Shown: in pieces, positions 19,926-30,974 of the stretch | How the letters are laid out: each line of letters opens with the position of its first letter | How positions within the stretch are numbered: position 1 is the stretch's first letter | NCBI GenBank assembly: GCA_003574895.1 | Contig: PJFB01000003.1 | Span: 1 to 64,000 of the forward strand | DNA: 64,000 bases | Reading direction: 5' to 3' | Source of the DNA: Geobacter sp. | Lineage (GTDB): Bacteria > Desulfobacterota > Desulfuromonadia > Geobacterales > Pseudopelobacteraceae | Position numbers and translations under genes: made by a program | Notes under the pieces: model-generated | Databases searched by the model: none | What the model saw: the letters and a program-made list of their open reading frames with translations, nothing else | Told to the model about the DNA's origin: nothing

Positions 19926-22900
19926 TCAGTCGCCCGCCAATACCGCCAGAAGCCCCCTGATGGGGATGGTAATCAGCTCAGGGTGATTCTCCAGGGCGCC
20001 GCCAAGCTCATACACGGCCCTGTCGATGATAAAGATGTCCAGCAGGCTCTTCAGGGCCGCCCGGTCATCCGGAAAGAAATCGGCCCCGGCAACCGTTGCC
20101 AGATAGGATTTGAGGAAACATCCGGCCGCATGCCGGTACCAGAAATCAGCCCATGGTTCGAGGAAAGCGGCATCCTCGCTCCTGAGCCGACCATGGTTGG
20201 CAATGAGCTGGCCATAGGCAGCGCCGTGAAACGAACGGATCATTCCCGCCACATCGCGCAGCGGTGACCGCTTGATCCGGCGCTCGCTCATGCTTCGGCC
20301 CGGCTCTCCCTCGAAATCGGTTATGATGAAATCCTTGCCGGTATAAAGCAGCCTGGCCAGGTGGAGATCGCCATGGATGCGGATCTTCCTGGCGGGAAAA
20401 ACCCTTTCGTTGAGGCGCTGCAGGCATTTCAGCAAATCGCGCTCCGCCGCCAGCAGTGCCACTGCCATCTCCCTGTCGGCAGCATGGAGCCTGGCCAGGA
20501 TGGCGCTCAGCCGGAAAAAGACCCGGCGCACCGAGGCGCGGATCGACTGATAGACGGAGCGTTGATAGAGCTTGCTGAACGATTCTGAAACAAAACCCAC
20601 ATCGTCAGCACGCGAAGCCAGAACCAGGTGCAATTCGCCGGTTCGCCGGCCGATAAGCTCGGTCAGCCCCTGGTAAAACCCTCCCAGCAGATCATGGATG
20701 TCTGCGGAAACGGTGCTGCAACAGTCGCCCAGAAGCGGCTGCGGAGTTGGCAATGGCTTACTGCTCCTTCCCTTTGCTTCGAGGACCCGCTCGAAAAAAC
20801 GTCCCGCCTCGTCGACGGTGACGGCCAGGGCATCGCTATGACTGGGCATGTACCCCTGGAGAATGCCGAGAGTAACCGGCTCTTTCCCGACATGACGGTA
20901 TTCGATGCTCCCGGCGAAAGGGGCCACACCGGCAAAATCCGCCTCATCGGTGAGGAAGCTGCCGATTTCCACCTCGGGATTCACCCCCTCCTCCACCCGG
21001 CGGTAAAACTTGAAGAAGAAGCTGTTGTCGTAGCGCACCGAGGTGGCGATATGGTCGTTCTTGAGCACCTCCGATTCCGGTGCGACCCGGACCCCGGACA
21101 GGAGCACCCTCATGGCACGTCCGGAAACTCCGGTCAGAACACCTTCGCGGAACCTGAGCTTTTTGCGCCGGGATATTATGTTGAAGAGCAAATCCCGAAC
21201 CCTGGGGCTGTTGATGCCGTCGTAAAGCACCCCCTCCCCCTGGGCAACGGCAAGGGTGGCAATTATGGCCTTGGGCGATTCTTCCCGCAGTCGCTTCGCT
21301 TCATCCTGCACGACGCAATGCAGCGGCAGCAGCAACGTTTCCAACGTCCCGTTCACATGGGTTACTTCAACGAGCACCAAAAGGAAGGAGGTATCGCCTG
21401 CCGACACATGCAGGGACGTCACCAAGCTCAAACTGTTGATGTTCCCCGCCGCGCCGCCAAACCAGTCGCAGCCCGCAAGGTAGTCAGGCAGAATCTCTTC
21501 CAGCCGCCCCAGATCTTCTCCCTTGAGAAGGTCTTCCCAGCGGGCCCCGAGCCAGGGGAGAACCGCTGCATCGGCCTCCGGGCGGAGCGGCCCTTCTGCG
21601 TCCTGCAGTAGGAGCAGATGGGTATCGTAGGGGCCGAGGATGATGACATAGGGGCTTTCCTTGATGGCCGGAAAACGGTTCCTGCTGAAGAGGTCGATGG
21701 GGGTCTTGCCGATGTAGAGCGGATGATTGATCTCCACCATCTGGGCAAAGCGGGACAGGTTGACCAGGACCAGGATAGTTTCGTCCCCATGCTTGCGCAC
21801 AAAGGAGAGGACCTTGGGGTTGGCCAGCGGATGCAACTCAAAACTCCCCCAGCCAAAGGCCTTGTGACGCTTGCGCACGGCAATCATGCGCCGCATCCAC
21901 CAGAGCAGGGATGAAGAGTTTGCCTCCTGGTTCTCCACGTTGACCGCCTCGAAGTGGTATTCGGGATCGATGACGGTCGGCAGGAAGAGCCTCTGGGGGT
22001 TACAGCGGGAGAAACCGGCATTACGGTCCGGACTCCACTGCATGGGAGTACGGACGCCGTTACGGTCGCCCAGGTGATAGTTGTCCCCCATGCCAATCTC
22101 GTCGCCATAGTAGATGATGGGAGTGCCGGGCAAGGTAAAGAGCAGCAGGTACATGAGTTCGATCTTGCGCCGGTTATTCCCCATCAGGGGCGCCAAGCGG
22201 CGGCGGATGCCCAGATTTATGCGGGCGTTGGGATCGCGGGCATAAACATTGTACATGTAATCCCGCTCCTCATCGGTCACCATCTCCAGGGTCAGTTCGT
22301 CATGGTTGCGGATAAAAAGCGCCCACTGGCAGTTTTCAGGGATCGCCGGCGTCTGCTCCAGGATGTCTACGATGGGAAAACGGTCCTCCATCTGGATCGC
22401 CATGAACATGCGCGGCATTAGAGGAAAGTGAAAGGCCATTTGGCACATGTCGCCGCCACCGAAATAGGCCACGGCATCCTCTGGCCACTGGTTGGCCTCT
22501 GCCAGCAGAAGCCGGTCCGGGTAACTGCCGGCCACATGTTTCCGCAACTTCTTGAGAAAGGCAAAGGTCTCGGGAAGGTTCTCGCAGTTGGTCCCTTCCC
22601 GTTCGTAGAGATAGGGCACCGCGTCCAGCCTCAGCCCGTCCACTCCCATCCCGAACCAGAAATCCACGACCTTGAACAATGCTTCGTGCACCTTGTGATT
22701 GTCGAAGTTGAGGTCGGGCTGGTGGGAATAGAAACGGTGCCAGTAGTAGGATTTGGCAATGGGGTCCCAAGCCCAGTTGGAGGTCTCGAAATCCTTGAAA
22801 ATGATTCGGGCGTCCCGGTATTTTTCCGGGGTGTCGCTCCAAACGTAGAAATCCCGCTGCCAGGTGCCGCGCCGGGCACGACGGGCCCGCTGGAACCAGG

Positions 22901-23246
22901 CATGCTGGTCCGAGGTATGGTTCAGCACCAGTTCGGTGATGACCCGGATGCCACGGGCATGGGCTTCTTTCAGGAACTCGCGGAAATCAGCCAGGGTTCC
23001 GTAGGAATTGTTGATATTCTGGTAGTCGGCGATATCGTAGCCATCGTCGCGCAGCGGCGAAGGATAAAATGGCAGCAACCAGAGGGCGGTGATGCCCAGG
23101 TCGGCCAGGTAGGGTAGCTTGGTGATCAGGCCGCGAAAATCGCCAATGCCATCGTTGTAGCCATCGAAAAAGCTCTTCACGTGCAATTCGTAGATTACCG
23201 CGTCCTTGTACCACTGCTGATCATTTTCTCCCTGCTGTAGGGGCAT
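19926..23246 (-). CDS. Trehalose synthase-maltokinase fusion (copy 1)
   Basis: Bifunctional cytosolic enzyme: the GH13 TreS half interconverts maltose and trehalose, and the maltokinase half makes maltose 1-phosphate, the GlgE donor. Catalytic TreS residues are visible: nucleophile D208 (DGLRLDAVPY), acid/base E250 ([12 protein letters not shown]), and D316 ([10 protein letters not shown]). The C-terminal kinase has IRIHGDLHLARLL and ITDFEGEPGRSMSERR. Total 1106 residues is normal for the fusion. GGAGG precedes the ATG. The second copy at 26338-29673 has the same start context and catalytic numbering but clear divergence. No glgE is in the window. Confidence 0.93.
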   Translation of the reverse strand: MPLQQGENDQQWYKDAVIYELHVKSFFDGYNDGIGDFRGLITKLPYLADLGITALWLLPFYPSPLRDDGYDIADYQNINNSYGTLADFREFLKEAHARGIRVITELVLNHTSDQHAWFQRARRARRGTWQRDFYVWSDTPEKYRDARIIFKDFETSNWAWDPIAKSYYWHRFYSHQPDLNFDNHKVHEALFKVVDFWFGMGVDGLRLDAVPYLYEREGTNCENLPETFAFLKKLRKHVAGSYPDRLLLAEANQWPEDAVAYFGGGDMCQMAFHFPLMPRMFMAIQMEDRFPIVDILEQTPAIPENCQWALFIRNHDELTLEMVTDEERDYMYNVYARDPNARINLGIRRRLAPLMGNNRRKIELMYLLLFTLPGTPIIYYGDEIGMGDNYHLGDRNGVRTPMQWSPDRNAGFSRCNPQRLFLPTVIDPEYHFEAVNVENQEANSSSLLWWMRRMIAVRKRHKAFGWGSFELHPLANPKVLSFVRKHGDETILVLVNLSRFAQMVEINHPLYIGKTPIDLFSRNRFPAIKESPYVIILGPYDTHLLLLQDAEGPLRPEADAAVLPWLGARWEDLLKGEDLGRLEEILPDYLAGCDWFGGAAGNINSLSLVTSLHVSAGDTSFLLVLVEVTHVNGTLETLLLPLHCVVQDEAKRLREESPKAIIATLAVAQGEGVLYDGINSPRVRDLLFNIISRRKKLRFREGVLTGVSGRAMRVLLSGVRVAPESEVLKNDHIATSVRYDNSFFFKFYRRVEEGVNPEVEIGSFLTDEADFAGVAPFAGSIEYRHVGKEPVTLGILQGYMPSHSDALAVTVDEAGRFFERVLEAKGRSSKPLPTPQPLLGDCCSTVSADIHDLLGGFYQGLTELIGRRTGELHLVLASRADDVGFVSESFSKLYQRSVYQSIRASVRRVFFRLSAILARLHAADREMAVALLAAERDLLKCLQRLNERVFPARKIRIHGDLHLARLLYTGKDFIITDFEGEPGRSMSERRIKRSPLRDVAGMIRSFHGAAYGQLIANHGRLRSEDAAFLEPWADFWYRHAAGCFLKSYLATVAGADFFPDDRAALKSLLDIFIIDRAVYELGGALENHPELITIPIRGLLAVLAGD

Positions 23247-23673
23247 TGCCGGTCCTCCGCATCAATTAAAGGGTATTTCATATCCGGCAAGTAATCTTCG
23301 GCAAGAACCTTTGTACCCGTAAATACCTCAGATATAAATATAAAGAATAACAGGTATCGTCAAGCAAACAAGAAAGTTCGGGCGTTATAACGCCATCTTT
23401 GCGGCCAATAACCACAAAACAGAGAATTGCCGATTTTCTGGTATGCTTTCTCACATGATGTTCCTTAACCTCAGCCAATTGAATTGACGGCAACTTGTTC
23501 AAGGGGACTATCTGTGTTAATGGAATAGAAATTCCTGTCCCATGCAACCGTTCCGCGAAATACTGGAGCTTGCAGAGTCATTCCCGCTTCATGCAATCAA
23601 ATGTCACAATACCAACGCGTCAAAGCACTAAGGCACCTCAATCAAAGACAGCTTGCGAAAGCGGACACAAACC
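23247..23673. promoter_or_regulatory. Divergent intergenic region with a block shared by both TreS-maltokinase genes
   Basis: Two stretches recur upstream of copy 2: AAAGAATAACAGGTATCGTC (from 23342; copy 2 at 29763) and GCCGATTTTCTGGTATGC (from 23429; copy 2 at 29843). Their spacing and distance from the gene are nearly conserved, which suggests a shared promoter or operator. I could not assign -35/-10 boxes confidently. Nothing coding is evident. Confidence 0.5.
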
Positions 23674-25599
23674 ATGACCAATGAGCTGAGCACCTCAGGC
23701 CTCCAGCTGGACACCTCAATTACCGAAGCATTGCATCTGCTGGGCAAGACGGACTTCCTGCTGGCGGTACATGATGCCAGTTTTCCAGGCATCCACGGAG
23801 AAGATACCGGTCGTGGCACTCCCTACGGCCCAAGTGGTCCGGCCTTGGCCAACTTTGTGCGGCAACTCGGTTTCACAGGCCTGTTACTGGGTCCCCAGGG
23901 GCTGACCTCATCGATCAATCCCTCACCATACGACGGCACTCTGTTTTCACGCAGCATTCTCTCTCTGAACCTGAAGGCTCTTGTCGATCAAGGATTGCTC
24001 GGAAGGTCCGCATGGGATGCAATCCTGACCGGCAACCCCCGCCAGGACGGTCTACGGGTTCCTTATGCCCATGTCTTTGCCGCCTACGGCAGGGTGCAGG
24101 AGGAGATTTACAATAGTTTCCTCGCCCTTAAGAAAAAACAGGATAAAAACGCCCTGTCCCTGGACATTGAAATCAAGGAACTCTGGCAATCTGCCCGCTG
24201 GTTGCGCCATGACGCCCTGTACGAAGCCTTGTGCATGGAACACGGAGGCCTGTCTTGGCGACAATGGCCGCAGACAGGGGAAGATGCTCTCGACCGGTTG
24301 CTGTGCGCGCCTCCACCGGGAATGGAGGCTGCCTGCGCCCACCGCCGCCGGACACTGGCAGCAAAATATTTCCATGTGATGGAGCGTTATGCCTTGACCC
24401 AGCAACTTCTGCTTCGCCAACACATGGACTTCCTGGACAGCATGCATGCCATGGGACTGAAAGTTTACGGCGACGTACAGGTGGGTTTCTCTCTGCGTGA
24501 TTCCTGGAGCCTGCAGGCCATGCTGTTACGGAACTACTTCATGGGAGCGCCTCCCAGTCGCACCAACGTCAAAGGCCAGCCTTGGAGCTATCAGGTGCTG
24601 GACCCGGCCCAATATCAGGACATTGATGGCAAGCCTGGCCCGGTGCTCGATCTGGTTGCCGGGCGTCTGGGCAAAATGCTCTTCGAATTCGATGGCCTGC
24701 GCCTTGATCATCCCCACGGGCTGGTGTGTCCATGGGTATATCGGGCCGATGATCCCGACCCCTACCATGCTGTGCAAAACGGAGCCCGCCTGTTCTCCTC
24801 CCCTGATTTGGCGGACCACCCCGAGCTGGCCCGCCACGCCATTGTGTGCCCGGACCAACTCGATCGTAACCGGCCTCGCTATGCCGACGACTGGATTCGG
24901 GATCTCACCCCTGAACAGGAGGATCGCTATGCCCTGATCATGGATGCCCTCATGGAACAGGTGCTAATCCACGGGCGCCGCAAGGAAGACATCCTCTTCG
25001 AGGTACTGTCCACCGAACCGCTACCGCTGCGGCAGGTACGTCTGCGGCACGGACTGGGCCGCTTCCGGGTAACACAGAAGGCCGATCCGGACAACCCAAG
25101 GGACGTTTATCGCAGCGAAAACGCCCAACCCCAAGACTGGATCATGGTGGGCAACCACGACACCCCGACTATCTGGCACCTGGCAAAGACTTGGCAAGGC
25201 AATGGGCAGGGAATGAAACAGGCACTCTATCTCGCGCGCCGGTTGCGTCCGACCGACTCCGGCACCCTGGCGGCAACCCTGGCCTCGGACCCGCGCCGGA
25301 TGGTGCATGCGAAGGTGGCGGAACTGTTCCTTAGCCCAGCCCGCAACGTTATGATATTTTTCGCCGATCTTTTCGGGCTGGAGGAAAACTATAATACGCC
25401 GGGTACGCTGGATGAGGACAACTGGACCTTGCGAGTGCCGCCTGATTTCTCCCACCTTTACAACCGGGGCAAGAGGTTGGGAGAGGTGCTCAACCTGCAT
25501 GCCGTACTGGCCTTGGCCTTGCGTGCGCGTCCGGACATAAACTGCCCGGAACTCATTGCCCGGCTGGATGCCGAGGCTGGCTGGACACTTGATATTTAG
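23674..25599 (+). CDS. 4-alpha-glucanotransferase-like enzyme (GH77/GH13 type)
   Basis: Probable amylomaltase-like enzyme transferring alpha-1,4-glucan segments. Seen: the substrate-cleft motif FDGLRLDHPHGLV near residue 340, a later acidic region EDILFEVLST, and MVGNHDTPTIW where MalQ proteins carry their HD motif; length of about 640 residues fits. Differences from classical MalQ (HPHG rather than HFRG) leave the exact reaction open. The ATG is used; an in-frame TTG 21 nt upstream is less likely, and no strong ribosome site is visible. It lies between and divergent from the two TreS-maltokinase genes, supporting a role in glucan/trehalose turnover. Confidence 0.68.
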   Translation: MTNELSTSGLQLDTSITEALHLLGKTDFLLAVHDASFPGIHGEDTGRGTPYGPSGPALANFVRQLGFTGLLLGPQGLTSSINPSPYDGTLFSRSILSLNLKALVDQGLLGRSAWDAILTGNPRQDGLRVPYAHVFAAYGRVQEEIYNSFLALKKKQDKNALSLDIEIKELWQSARWLRHDALYEALCMEHGGLSWRQWPQTGEDALDRLLCAPPPGMEAACAHRRRTLAAKYFHVMERYALTQQLLLRQHMDFLDSMHAMGLKVYGDVQVGFSLRDSWSLQAMLLRNYFMGAPPSRTNVKGQPWSYQVLDPAQYQDIDGKPGPVLDLVAGRLGKMLFEFDGLRLDHPHGLVCPWVYRADDPDPYHAVQNGARLFSSPDLADHPELARHAIVCPDQLDRNRPRYADDWIRDLTPEQEDRYALIMDALMEQVLIHGRRKEDILFEVLSTEPLPLRQVRLRHGLGRFRVTQKADPDNPRDVYRSENAQPQDWIMVGNHDTPTIWHLAKTWQGNGQGMKQALYLARRLRPTDSGTLAATLASDPRRMVHAKVAELFLSPARNVMIFFADLFGLEENYNTPGTLDEDNWTLRVPPDFSHLYNRGKRLGEVLNLHAVLALALRARPDINCPELIARLDAEAGWTLDI

Positions 25600-25655
25600 T
25601 TTTCATCCGGAAACGGCGCCTGCTCCGCCCCGATTCGTTGCGGCAAGCAGCGCCC

Positions 25656-26336
25656 CTACTCGTCATCCTTTTCCCGCCTTGGCCACCAACGCTCAATGAG
25701 CTCCGCAGCCACATCTTTTCCTCCGAGTCCGAAGGCCAGTGCCAGGGCGAATACCACTCCGGCCAGGACAATGAGGAAACTTTCCCGAACAATGTCGCCT
25801 CCCACGTTGACCTGATCCAACGCAATCAACACGACAAATGTCATGATGGCGTACTGCGCCAGCTTACCCAGCAAGTCGGCGTCCTGGATGGCGATGTTTT
25901 TACAATAGGTAACCACCGCGTTGCCGACGAAGCGCGCGAAGTACGCGCCGAATGCGATAATAAGCAGGGCCACGATGACCTTGGGCACAAACAGCACCAC
26001 CTCTCCCAGCAGCCCGGTGATGTAGGTGAGCCCCATACTGTTGAAGCCGATAATGAGTGCGGCCAGGATGACAAGCCAGTAGATCAGCAACCCAAAGATG
26101 CCGGTGGTATCGGTCTGGATGCCACCTTGATTCAAAAAATCCTCCAAACCGGCACGCTCGGTAAGAACGTTGAAGTTGATTGCTCGCAAGCCTTTGATGA
26201 TCGCGAACCTGGCAAGCTTGGCCAGCAGCCAGCCAATGACAAACACCGCTAACGCAAGCGCGAGTTTTGGCAGAAACCCTGCAATCTGTAGCAGGAACTC
26301 CCGCACAGGTTCGAGCATAATGTCGACTTTTTCCAT
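25656..26336 (-). CDS. Small MscS-related TM-helix membrane protein
   Basis: A 226-residue inner-membrane protein with about five hydrophobic helices and the repeated conserved TM-helix segment seen in CmpX/YnaI-like mechanosensitive proteins. It ends shortly after ALAFGLGGKDVAAELIERW, the pore-helix-like segment, and has no following beta domain, so it is not a full MscS channel. AAGGAG lies 6 nt before the chosen ATG; an upstream start would overlap the next gene. It starts 1 nt past the stop of TreS-maltokinase copy 2 and is surely co-transcribed. A role in osmotic or membrane stress is inferred. Confidence 0.75.
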   Translation of the reverse strand: MEKVDIMLEPVREFLLQIAGFLPKLALALAVFVIGWLLAKLARFAIIKGLRAINFNVLTERAGLEDFLNQGGIQTDTTGIFGLLIYWLVILAALIIGFNSMGLTYITGLLGEVVLFVPKVIVALLIIAFGAYFARFVGNAVVTYCKNIAIQDADLLGKLAQYAIMTFVVLIALDQVNVGGDIVRESFLIVLAGVVFALALAFGLGGKDVAAELIERWWPRREKDDE

Positions 26337-26337
26337 A

Positions 26338-29300
26338 TCAGTCTCCTTTTGAATGCGTCGCGTCGCCTGCTCCGGCGTCAGGAGAGAGTCCGCACAGCGC
26401 CAGCACGCCTTGCAGCGGAACATTGATCCAGCCCGGTCGGTTACCGATTTCGTAGCGCATCTCGTAGAGCGCCTTTTCCAACTCGAACAGCTTTATTAAC
26501 CCCTGCACTTCGGCAAAGGCCCCATACAGGCCGCTGGCGGCCGTGGCTTCCTCGTAGGCGCGCAGAAACTCCTCACGGGTTTCGCGGGCCCAGACATGTG
26601 CCAGCGGAATGAGCCTGGCACGGTCGGCATCGGTGTAGTTGTCGCGTAGCACGGCGCTCCAACAAGCGTAATCAAAGGAGCGCAGCATGCCGGCCACATC
26701 GCGCAGGGATGAGTGCTTGGTGCGGCGCTCTGCCATGGACCGTGCCGGTTCCCCTTCGAAGTCGATGATGATGAAATCGTTGTTGCTGACCAAAACCTGT
26801 CCCAAGTGGTAGTCGCCATGATAACGTGTTTTGATGCACGGGCCCGCTGGCATCCCGCAGGCCTCGATCCGCTCGAACAGCCGTTGCCGCTGCTCCAGCA
26901 ACGTGCGCGCATTCAGCCGCACCGGTGCGTGGAATTGGTCCTGGCGTTGTTCCAGCAGTGCCAGCGTGGTATGGGCATCATCATGCACGCGCTGTTTCCA
27001 GTCGGCAAGATCGCCAGGTGCCAGCGGCTCGGGATCGAAGGCCGGGTCACCGGTGCGCAGCGCAAGCGCTTTGTGCAGCTCTGCGGTGCGCAAGCCCAGG
27101 GTATGCACCAAAGACAGGTATGCTCCGTGAACATCCGCAGGCGCATCGACCTCTACGGGATTTTGGCTCTCAAAATAGCGCTCAAGGTAGTCGAGCGTGT
27201 ACGACCAGCCATCGCCCTGATTCTCCACATATCCCTGCAGCAGCGCCAAGCATGTCGTCGTACCGTCCGCGGCAATGTATTCCATGGCTCCCGCTACCGG
27301 CACGCTGTTGGCGAAATGGGCAACATCGGTCAGGAAGCGACCCACCTCGAATTCAGGGTTCACCCCGCTCCTCAGGTGCCGGTAGCCCTTAAGGAACAGG
27401 CGTTCGTCCAGTGTCACCACGCTATTGCTACCCTGAAACTTCGGGCGGCCCAATGGCATCTTGTCGAGTGATTCTCCGGCAAGGACGGTGCCGGCCGTGG
27501 TAGTGGTGACGTGCAATAGGCCGTGCGCGCACACCAAATCGCTTCCACTGAGAATTGCCTCCACCACTGCACGGCAGAACGCTTCGTCGGAAAACGCGTC
27601 CACAAGCACCCCCACTTGAGACTGCTGGCGCACCCTGGCCAGCATTGCCGAGGCAAGCGCGTGAACCTGCTCCTCGTCGCTATCTCCCCAAGCCAGGGCC
27701 ATCGGCAGGAAATAGGCGCTCTGCCCAGAGTCGAGCTCGACCTGTAGCAGTGCCATCAGCCAGGAAGACTGGCCCGCCCCCCACAGCACCCAGTCATTCA
27801 AGACCGCACGCTTGATCTGCTCGCCCTTGGAAGCGTACCAACGCTGCGTGGCGATATAGCGCGGCAAAGTCTCGGTCTCGAACTGCATGCGCAGCTTTTC
27901 CGCCATGCGGATGCGCCACGGCACGACGCGATCACGGAACAAGCTGGTCCAGCCGTCAAACAACACCAGCACCGGCAATTCTTCCGGAGCAAGACGCTCC
28001 TCGTGCCAGCGCGGCACCTCTACATCGGCTGCGAGCCGGAACCAGTAGAAGCCGAAGGCAGGCAGGGTAAGCAGATAAGGTAATTCGCCGATGGGCGGGA
28101 AGGCAGTGCGGCCCATCATCTCCAGCGGTACGCGACCGCGATATTTTGCCAGGTCCAACTCGACCGGCTGCGCGGAACGGCCAAGGTTGGCGACGCAAAG
28201 GATTGTCTCCTCGTCGTACTCGCGGAGATAGGCGAGAATCTTTCGGTTGCCCGGACTCAGGAATGAAAGCCGGCCGCGTCCGAAGGCCTTGCTGCTCTTA
28301 CGCACAGCCAGCATGCGCCGCATCCAGTTGAGTAATGACGAGGGGTTGCGGATCTGCGCCTCGACATTGACGGCCTCGTAACCATACACCGGGTCCATGA
28401 TCGGCGGCAGGTACAACCGCTGCGGGTCGGCACGGGAGAAACCCGCATTGCGGTCCGGACTCCACTGCATGGGCGTACGAACACCATCCCGGTCGCCAAG
28501 GAAAATATTGTCACCCATGCCGATTTCGTCACCATAGTAGATAATCGGCGAACCCGGCATCGACAATAACAGGCTGTTCATCAGCTTGATACGTTCCCGA
28601 TCGTTCTCCATCAGCGGGGCGAGCCGGCGCCGGATACCCAGGTTGATGCGTGCGCGCGGATCGGCGGCGTACATGCGGTACATGTAGTCACGCTCCTTAC
28701 TGGTAACCATCTCCAGTGTGAGTTCATCGTGATTGCGCAGGAAAATCGCCCACTGGCAGTTCTCGGGAATATCGGGTGTCTGTTGCATGATCTCGAAAAC
28801 AGGATGGCGGTCCTCCTGAGCTATGGCCATATAGATCCGCGGCATCAGCGGGAAGTGATAGGCCATGTGGCACTCGTCGCCATCACCGAAATACTCGCGC
28901 ACATCCTCCGGCCATTGGTTCGCTTCGGCCAGCAACAGCCTGTTCTGGTAATGCATATCGACCTGGGCGCGTATCTGACGGATCACGGCATGGGTTTCGG
29001 GCAGGTTTTCGTTGTTAGTGCCCTCGCGCTCACACAGGTAAGGTATGGCATCGAGCCGGAACCCGTCCACCCCCATGTCGAACCAGAAACGCATCACGCG
29101 GATTACCGCCTTCAACACTTTCGGATTGTCGAAATTGAGGTCTGGCTGGTGGCTGAAAAAGCGATGCCAATAATACGCCTTGGCAATCGGATCCCATGTC
29201 CAATTGGAAGTTTCTGTGTCGGTAAAGATGATCCGCGTATTTTCGTATTTCCGGTCGTTATCGCTCCAAACGTAGAAGTTACGCTTGGACGAGCCCGGTG

Positions 29301-29673
29301 GCGCGCGGCGCGCGGCCTGGAACCACGGATGCTGGTCAGAAGTGTGGTTCACGACCAATTCGGTGATAACACGCAGGCCGCGCTTGTGCGCTTCACGCAA
29401 CAGCGTTCGCAGGTCGTTGCGGGTACCGAACTGCGGATGCACGTTGTGGTAATCGGAGACATCGTAACCGTCGTCCTTCATGGGCGAGGGATAGAAGGGC
29501 AGCAACCAGATGGTATTAACGCCCAGGTCGCGTACATAATCGAGTTTTTCGATCAGCCCCTGGAAATCGCCCAAACCATCGCCGTTCGCGTCAAAGAACG
29601 CCTTGACGTGCAACTGATAGATGACCGCGTCCTTGTACCAATGCTGATCGTTTTCTCCCTGTTGTAGGGGCAT
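26338..29673 (-). CDS. Trehalose synthase-maltokinase fusion (copy 2)
   Basis: Second bifunctional TreS-maltokinase, 1111 residues, paralogous over its whole length to the gene at 19926. The catalytic positions coincide: D208 ([10 protein letters not shown]), E250 ([12 protein letters not shown]) and D316. The kinase half keeps [13 protein letters not shown] and [16 protein letters not shown]. The first ten residues are identical in the two copies and the noncoding leaders share blocks, so one arose by duplication of gene plus promoter, followed by long divergence. The C-terminal half differs most. Copy 2 is coupled to the small MscS-like gene, unlike copy 1. Confidence 0.93.
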   Translation of the reverse strand: MPLQQGENDQHWYKDAVIYQLHVKAFFDANGDGLGDFQGLIEKLDYVRDLGVNTIWLLPFYPSPMKDDGYDVSDYHNVHPQFGTRNDLRTLLREAHKRGLRVITELVVNHTSDQHPWFQAARRAPPGSSKRNFYVWSDNDRKYENTRIIFTDTETSNWTWDPIAKAYYWHRFFSHQPDLNFDNPKVLKAVIRVMRFWFDMGVDGFRLDAIPYLCEREGTNNENLPETHAVIRQIRAQVDMHYQNRLLLAEANQWPEDVREYFGDGDECHMAYHFPLMPRIYMAIAQEDRHPVFEIMQQTPDIPENCQWAIFLRNHDELTLEMVTSKERDYMYRMYAADPRARINLGIRRRLAPLMENDRERIKLMNSLLLSMPGSPIIYYGDEIGMGDNIFLGDRDGVRTPMQWSPDRNAGFSRADPQRLYLPPIMDPVYGYEAVNVEAQIRNPSSLLNWMRRMLAVRKSSKAFGRGRLSFLSPGNRKILAYLREYDEETILCVANLGRSAQPVELDLAKYRGRVPLEMMGRTAFPPIGELPYLLTLPAFGFYWFRLAADVEVPRWHEERLAPEELPVLVLFDGWTSLFRDRVVPWRIRMAEKLRMQFETETLPRYIATQRWYASKGEQIKRAVLNDWVLWGAGQSSWLMALLQVELDSGQSAYFLPMALAWGDSDEEQVHALASAMLARVRQQSQVGVLVDAFSDEAFCRAVVEAILSGSDLVCAHGLLHVTTTTAGTVLAGESLDKMPLGRPKFQGSNSVVTLDERLFLKGYRHLRSGVNPEFEVGRFLTDVAHFANSVPVAGAMEYIAADGTTTCLALLQGYVENQGDGWSYTLDYLERYFESQNPVEVDAPADVHGAYLSLVHTLGLRTAELHKALALRTGDPAFDPEPLAPGDLADWKQRVHDDAHTTLALLEQRQDQFHAPVRLNARTLLEQRQRLFERIEACGMPAGPCIKTRYHGDYHLGQVLVSNNDFIIIDFEGEPARSMAERRTKHSSLRDVAGMLRSFDYACWSAVLRDNYTDADRARLIPLAHVWARETREEFLRAYEEATAASGLYGAFAEVQGLIKLFELEKALYEMRYEIGNRPGWINVPLQGVLALCGLSPDAGAGDATHSKGD

Positions 29674-30013
29674 TGCCGATCCTCCGGATCAATTAAAGGG
29701 TAATTCATATCCAGCAAGCAATTTCCGGCAAGGGAACTTTGACCCTTAACCACTTCGAAAATTAAAGAATAACAGGTATCGTCAGGCGCACAAGAAAAGT
29801 GGGGCGTGATACTCGCCATCAACAACCCCAAACCTGTGAATCGCCGATTTTCTGGTATGCTTTCTTAAATATTTAATTTCAGGCCTTATTTGACGCGCAT
29901 AGATTCACGGCTGTGACGATCTTCGAACCGGGCGGCGCCTGTTGCCGGCCGAGGAGCAACCCACTCAAAAAATCCAAGCATGCCAACCAGTTGTTTACGG
30001 AGAATTTCTGTCC
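29674..30013. promoter_or_regulatory. Divergent intergenic region upstream of TreS-maltokinase copy 2 and an mscS gene
   Basis: Carries the two blocks (29763 and 29843) also found upstream of TreS-maltokinase copy 1. Towards the mscS gene, GGAGAA lies about 9 nt before the ATG at 30014. No other feature is evident. Confidence 0.45.
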
Positions 30014-30955
30014 ATGAAGCTGCTTACGGAATGGTTGCAAAGAATGACCGGCGTTCCCGCCGAACTGTACGGCAAACTCATCACCTCCCTTGCCTGTTTC
30101 CTGGTGTTCTGGACCCTGCGCTGGCTCATCCTGAAGTGGGTCTGGCGGCGCACGGAGAGTTCCACCCTGCGCTACCAGTGGCGGAAAATCACTAATTATA
30201 CGTCCTTTTCCCTGGCCATGCTGCTCCTAGGACGGATCTGGTTCGAGGAATTCCAGACCGTGGCCACCTTCCTGGGACTGTTGTCGGCCGGCATCGCCAT
30301 TGCCCTGAAAGATCCCCTGGTCAACATAGCCGGCTGGATCTTCATCCTCTGGCGACGTCCCTTCGACGTGGGCGACCGCATCCAGATCGGGGCCTATGCC
30401 GGAGATGTGATCGACAAGCGGGTGTTCCAGTTCACCCTCATGGAGATCGGCAACTGGGTCCATGCGGACCAGAGCACCGGCAGGATCGTGCACATTCCAA
30501 ACGGCAAGGTGTTTGTGGATCCCCAGGTCAATTACACCCGGGGATGGTTCGACTACATCTGGAACGAGATTCCGGTCCTGGTGACCTTTGAAAGCGACTG
30601 GAAAAAGGCCAAGGCCCTGATCCAGCGGATCGTGACCGACTACTCCGGTTACCTGACGCCCCTGGCGGAACAGAAGATGCGGGAATCATCGCGCGAATTC
30701 GTCATTGTCGCCCCTAATCTGGCACCGTCGGTCTTCACCACCGTGGAGGAGAGCGGCGTACTCCTGACCGCACGCCATCTCTGCGAACCCCGGCATCGAC
30801 GGGAGAGCGTCCAGGCGATCTGGGAGCAGATCCTGGAAGCATTCGCCAGCTGCGACGACATCGATTTTGCCTATCCGACGCAACGCTTTTACAACAACAC
30901 TACAGAGGGAAAAGAAGAAGCCAGGGCCAAGCCCCTGGAAAGAGCGGAGAGATGA
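30014..30955 (+). CDS. MscS-family mechanosensitive ion channel
   Basis: A 313-residue channel with about four N-terminal helices, a pore-helix segment (FLGLLSAGIAIALKDPLVN), the MscS beta domain (RPFDVGDRIQIGAYAGDV; GRIVHIPNGKVF) and a C-terminal domain. Probable emergency osmolyte-release valve. The ATG at 30014 is preferred over an upstream start (29942) because of GGAGAA before it and because MKLLTEW fits the family N-terminus. It stands alone on the plus strand and converges with ppc. It is the third MscS-type gene in the window. Confidence 0.85.
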   Translation: MKLLTEWLQRMTGVPAELYGKLITSLACFLVFWTLRWLILKWVWRRTESSTLRYQWRKITNYTSFSLAMLLLGRIWFEEFQTVATFLGLLSAGIAIALKDPLVNIAGWIFILWRRPFDVGDRIQIGAYAGDVIDKRVFQFTLMEIGNWVHADQSTGRIVHIPNGKVFVDPQVNYTRGWFDYIWNEIPVLVTFESDWKKAKALIQRIVTDYSGYLTPLAEQKMRESSREFVIVAPNLAPSVFTTVEESGVLLTARHLCEPRHRRESVQAIWEQILEAFASCDDIDFAYPTQRFYNNTTEGKEEARAKPLERAER

Positions 30956-30974
30956 TCAGGGAGCCGATTAACAC

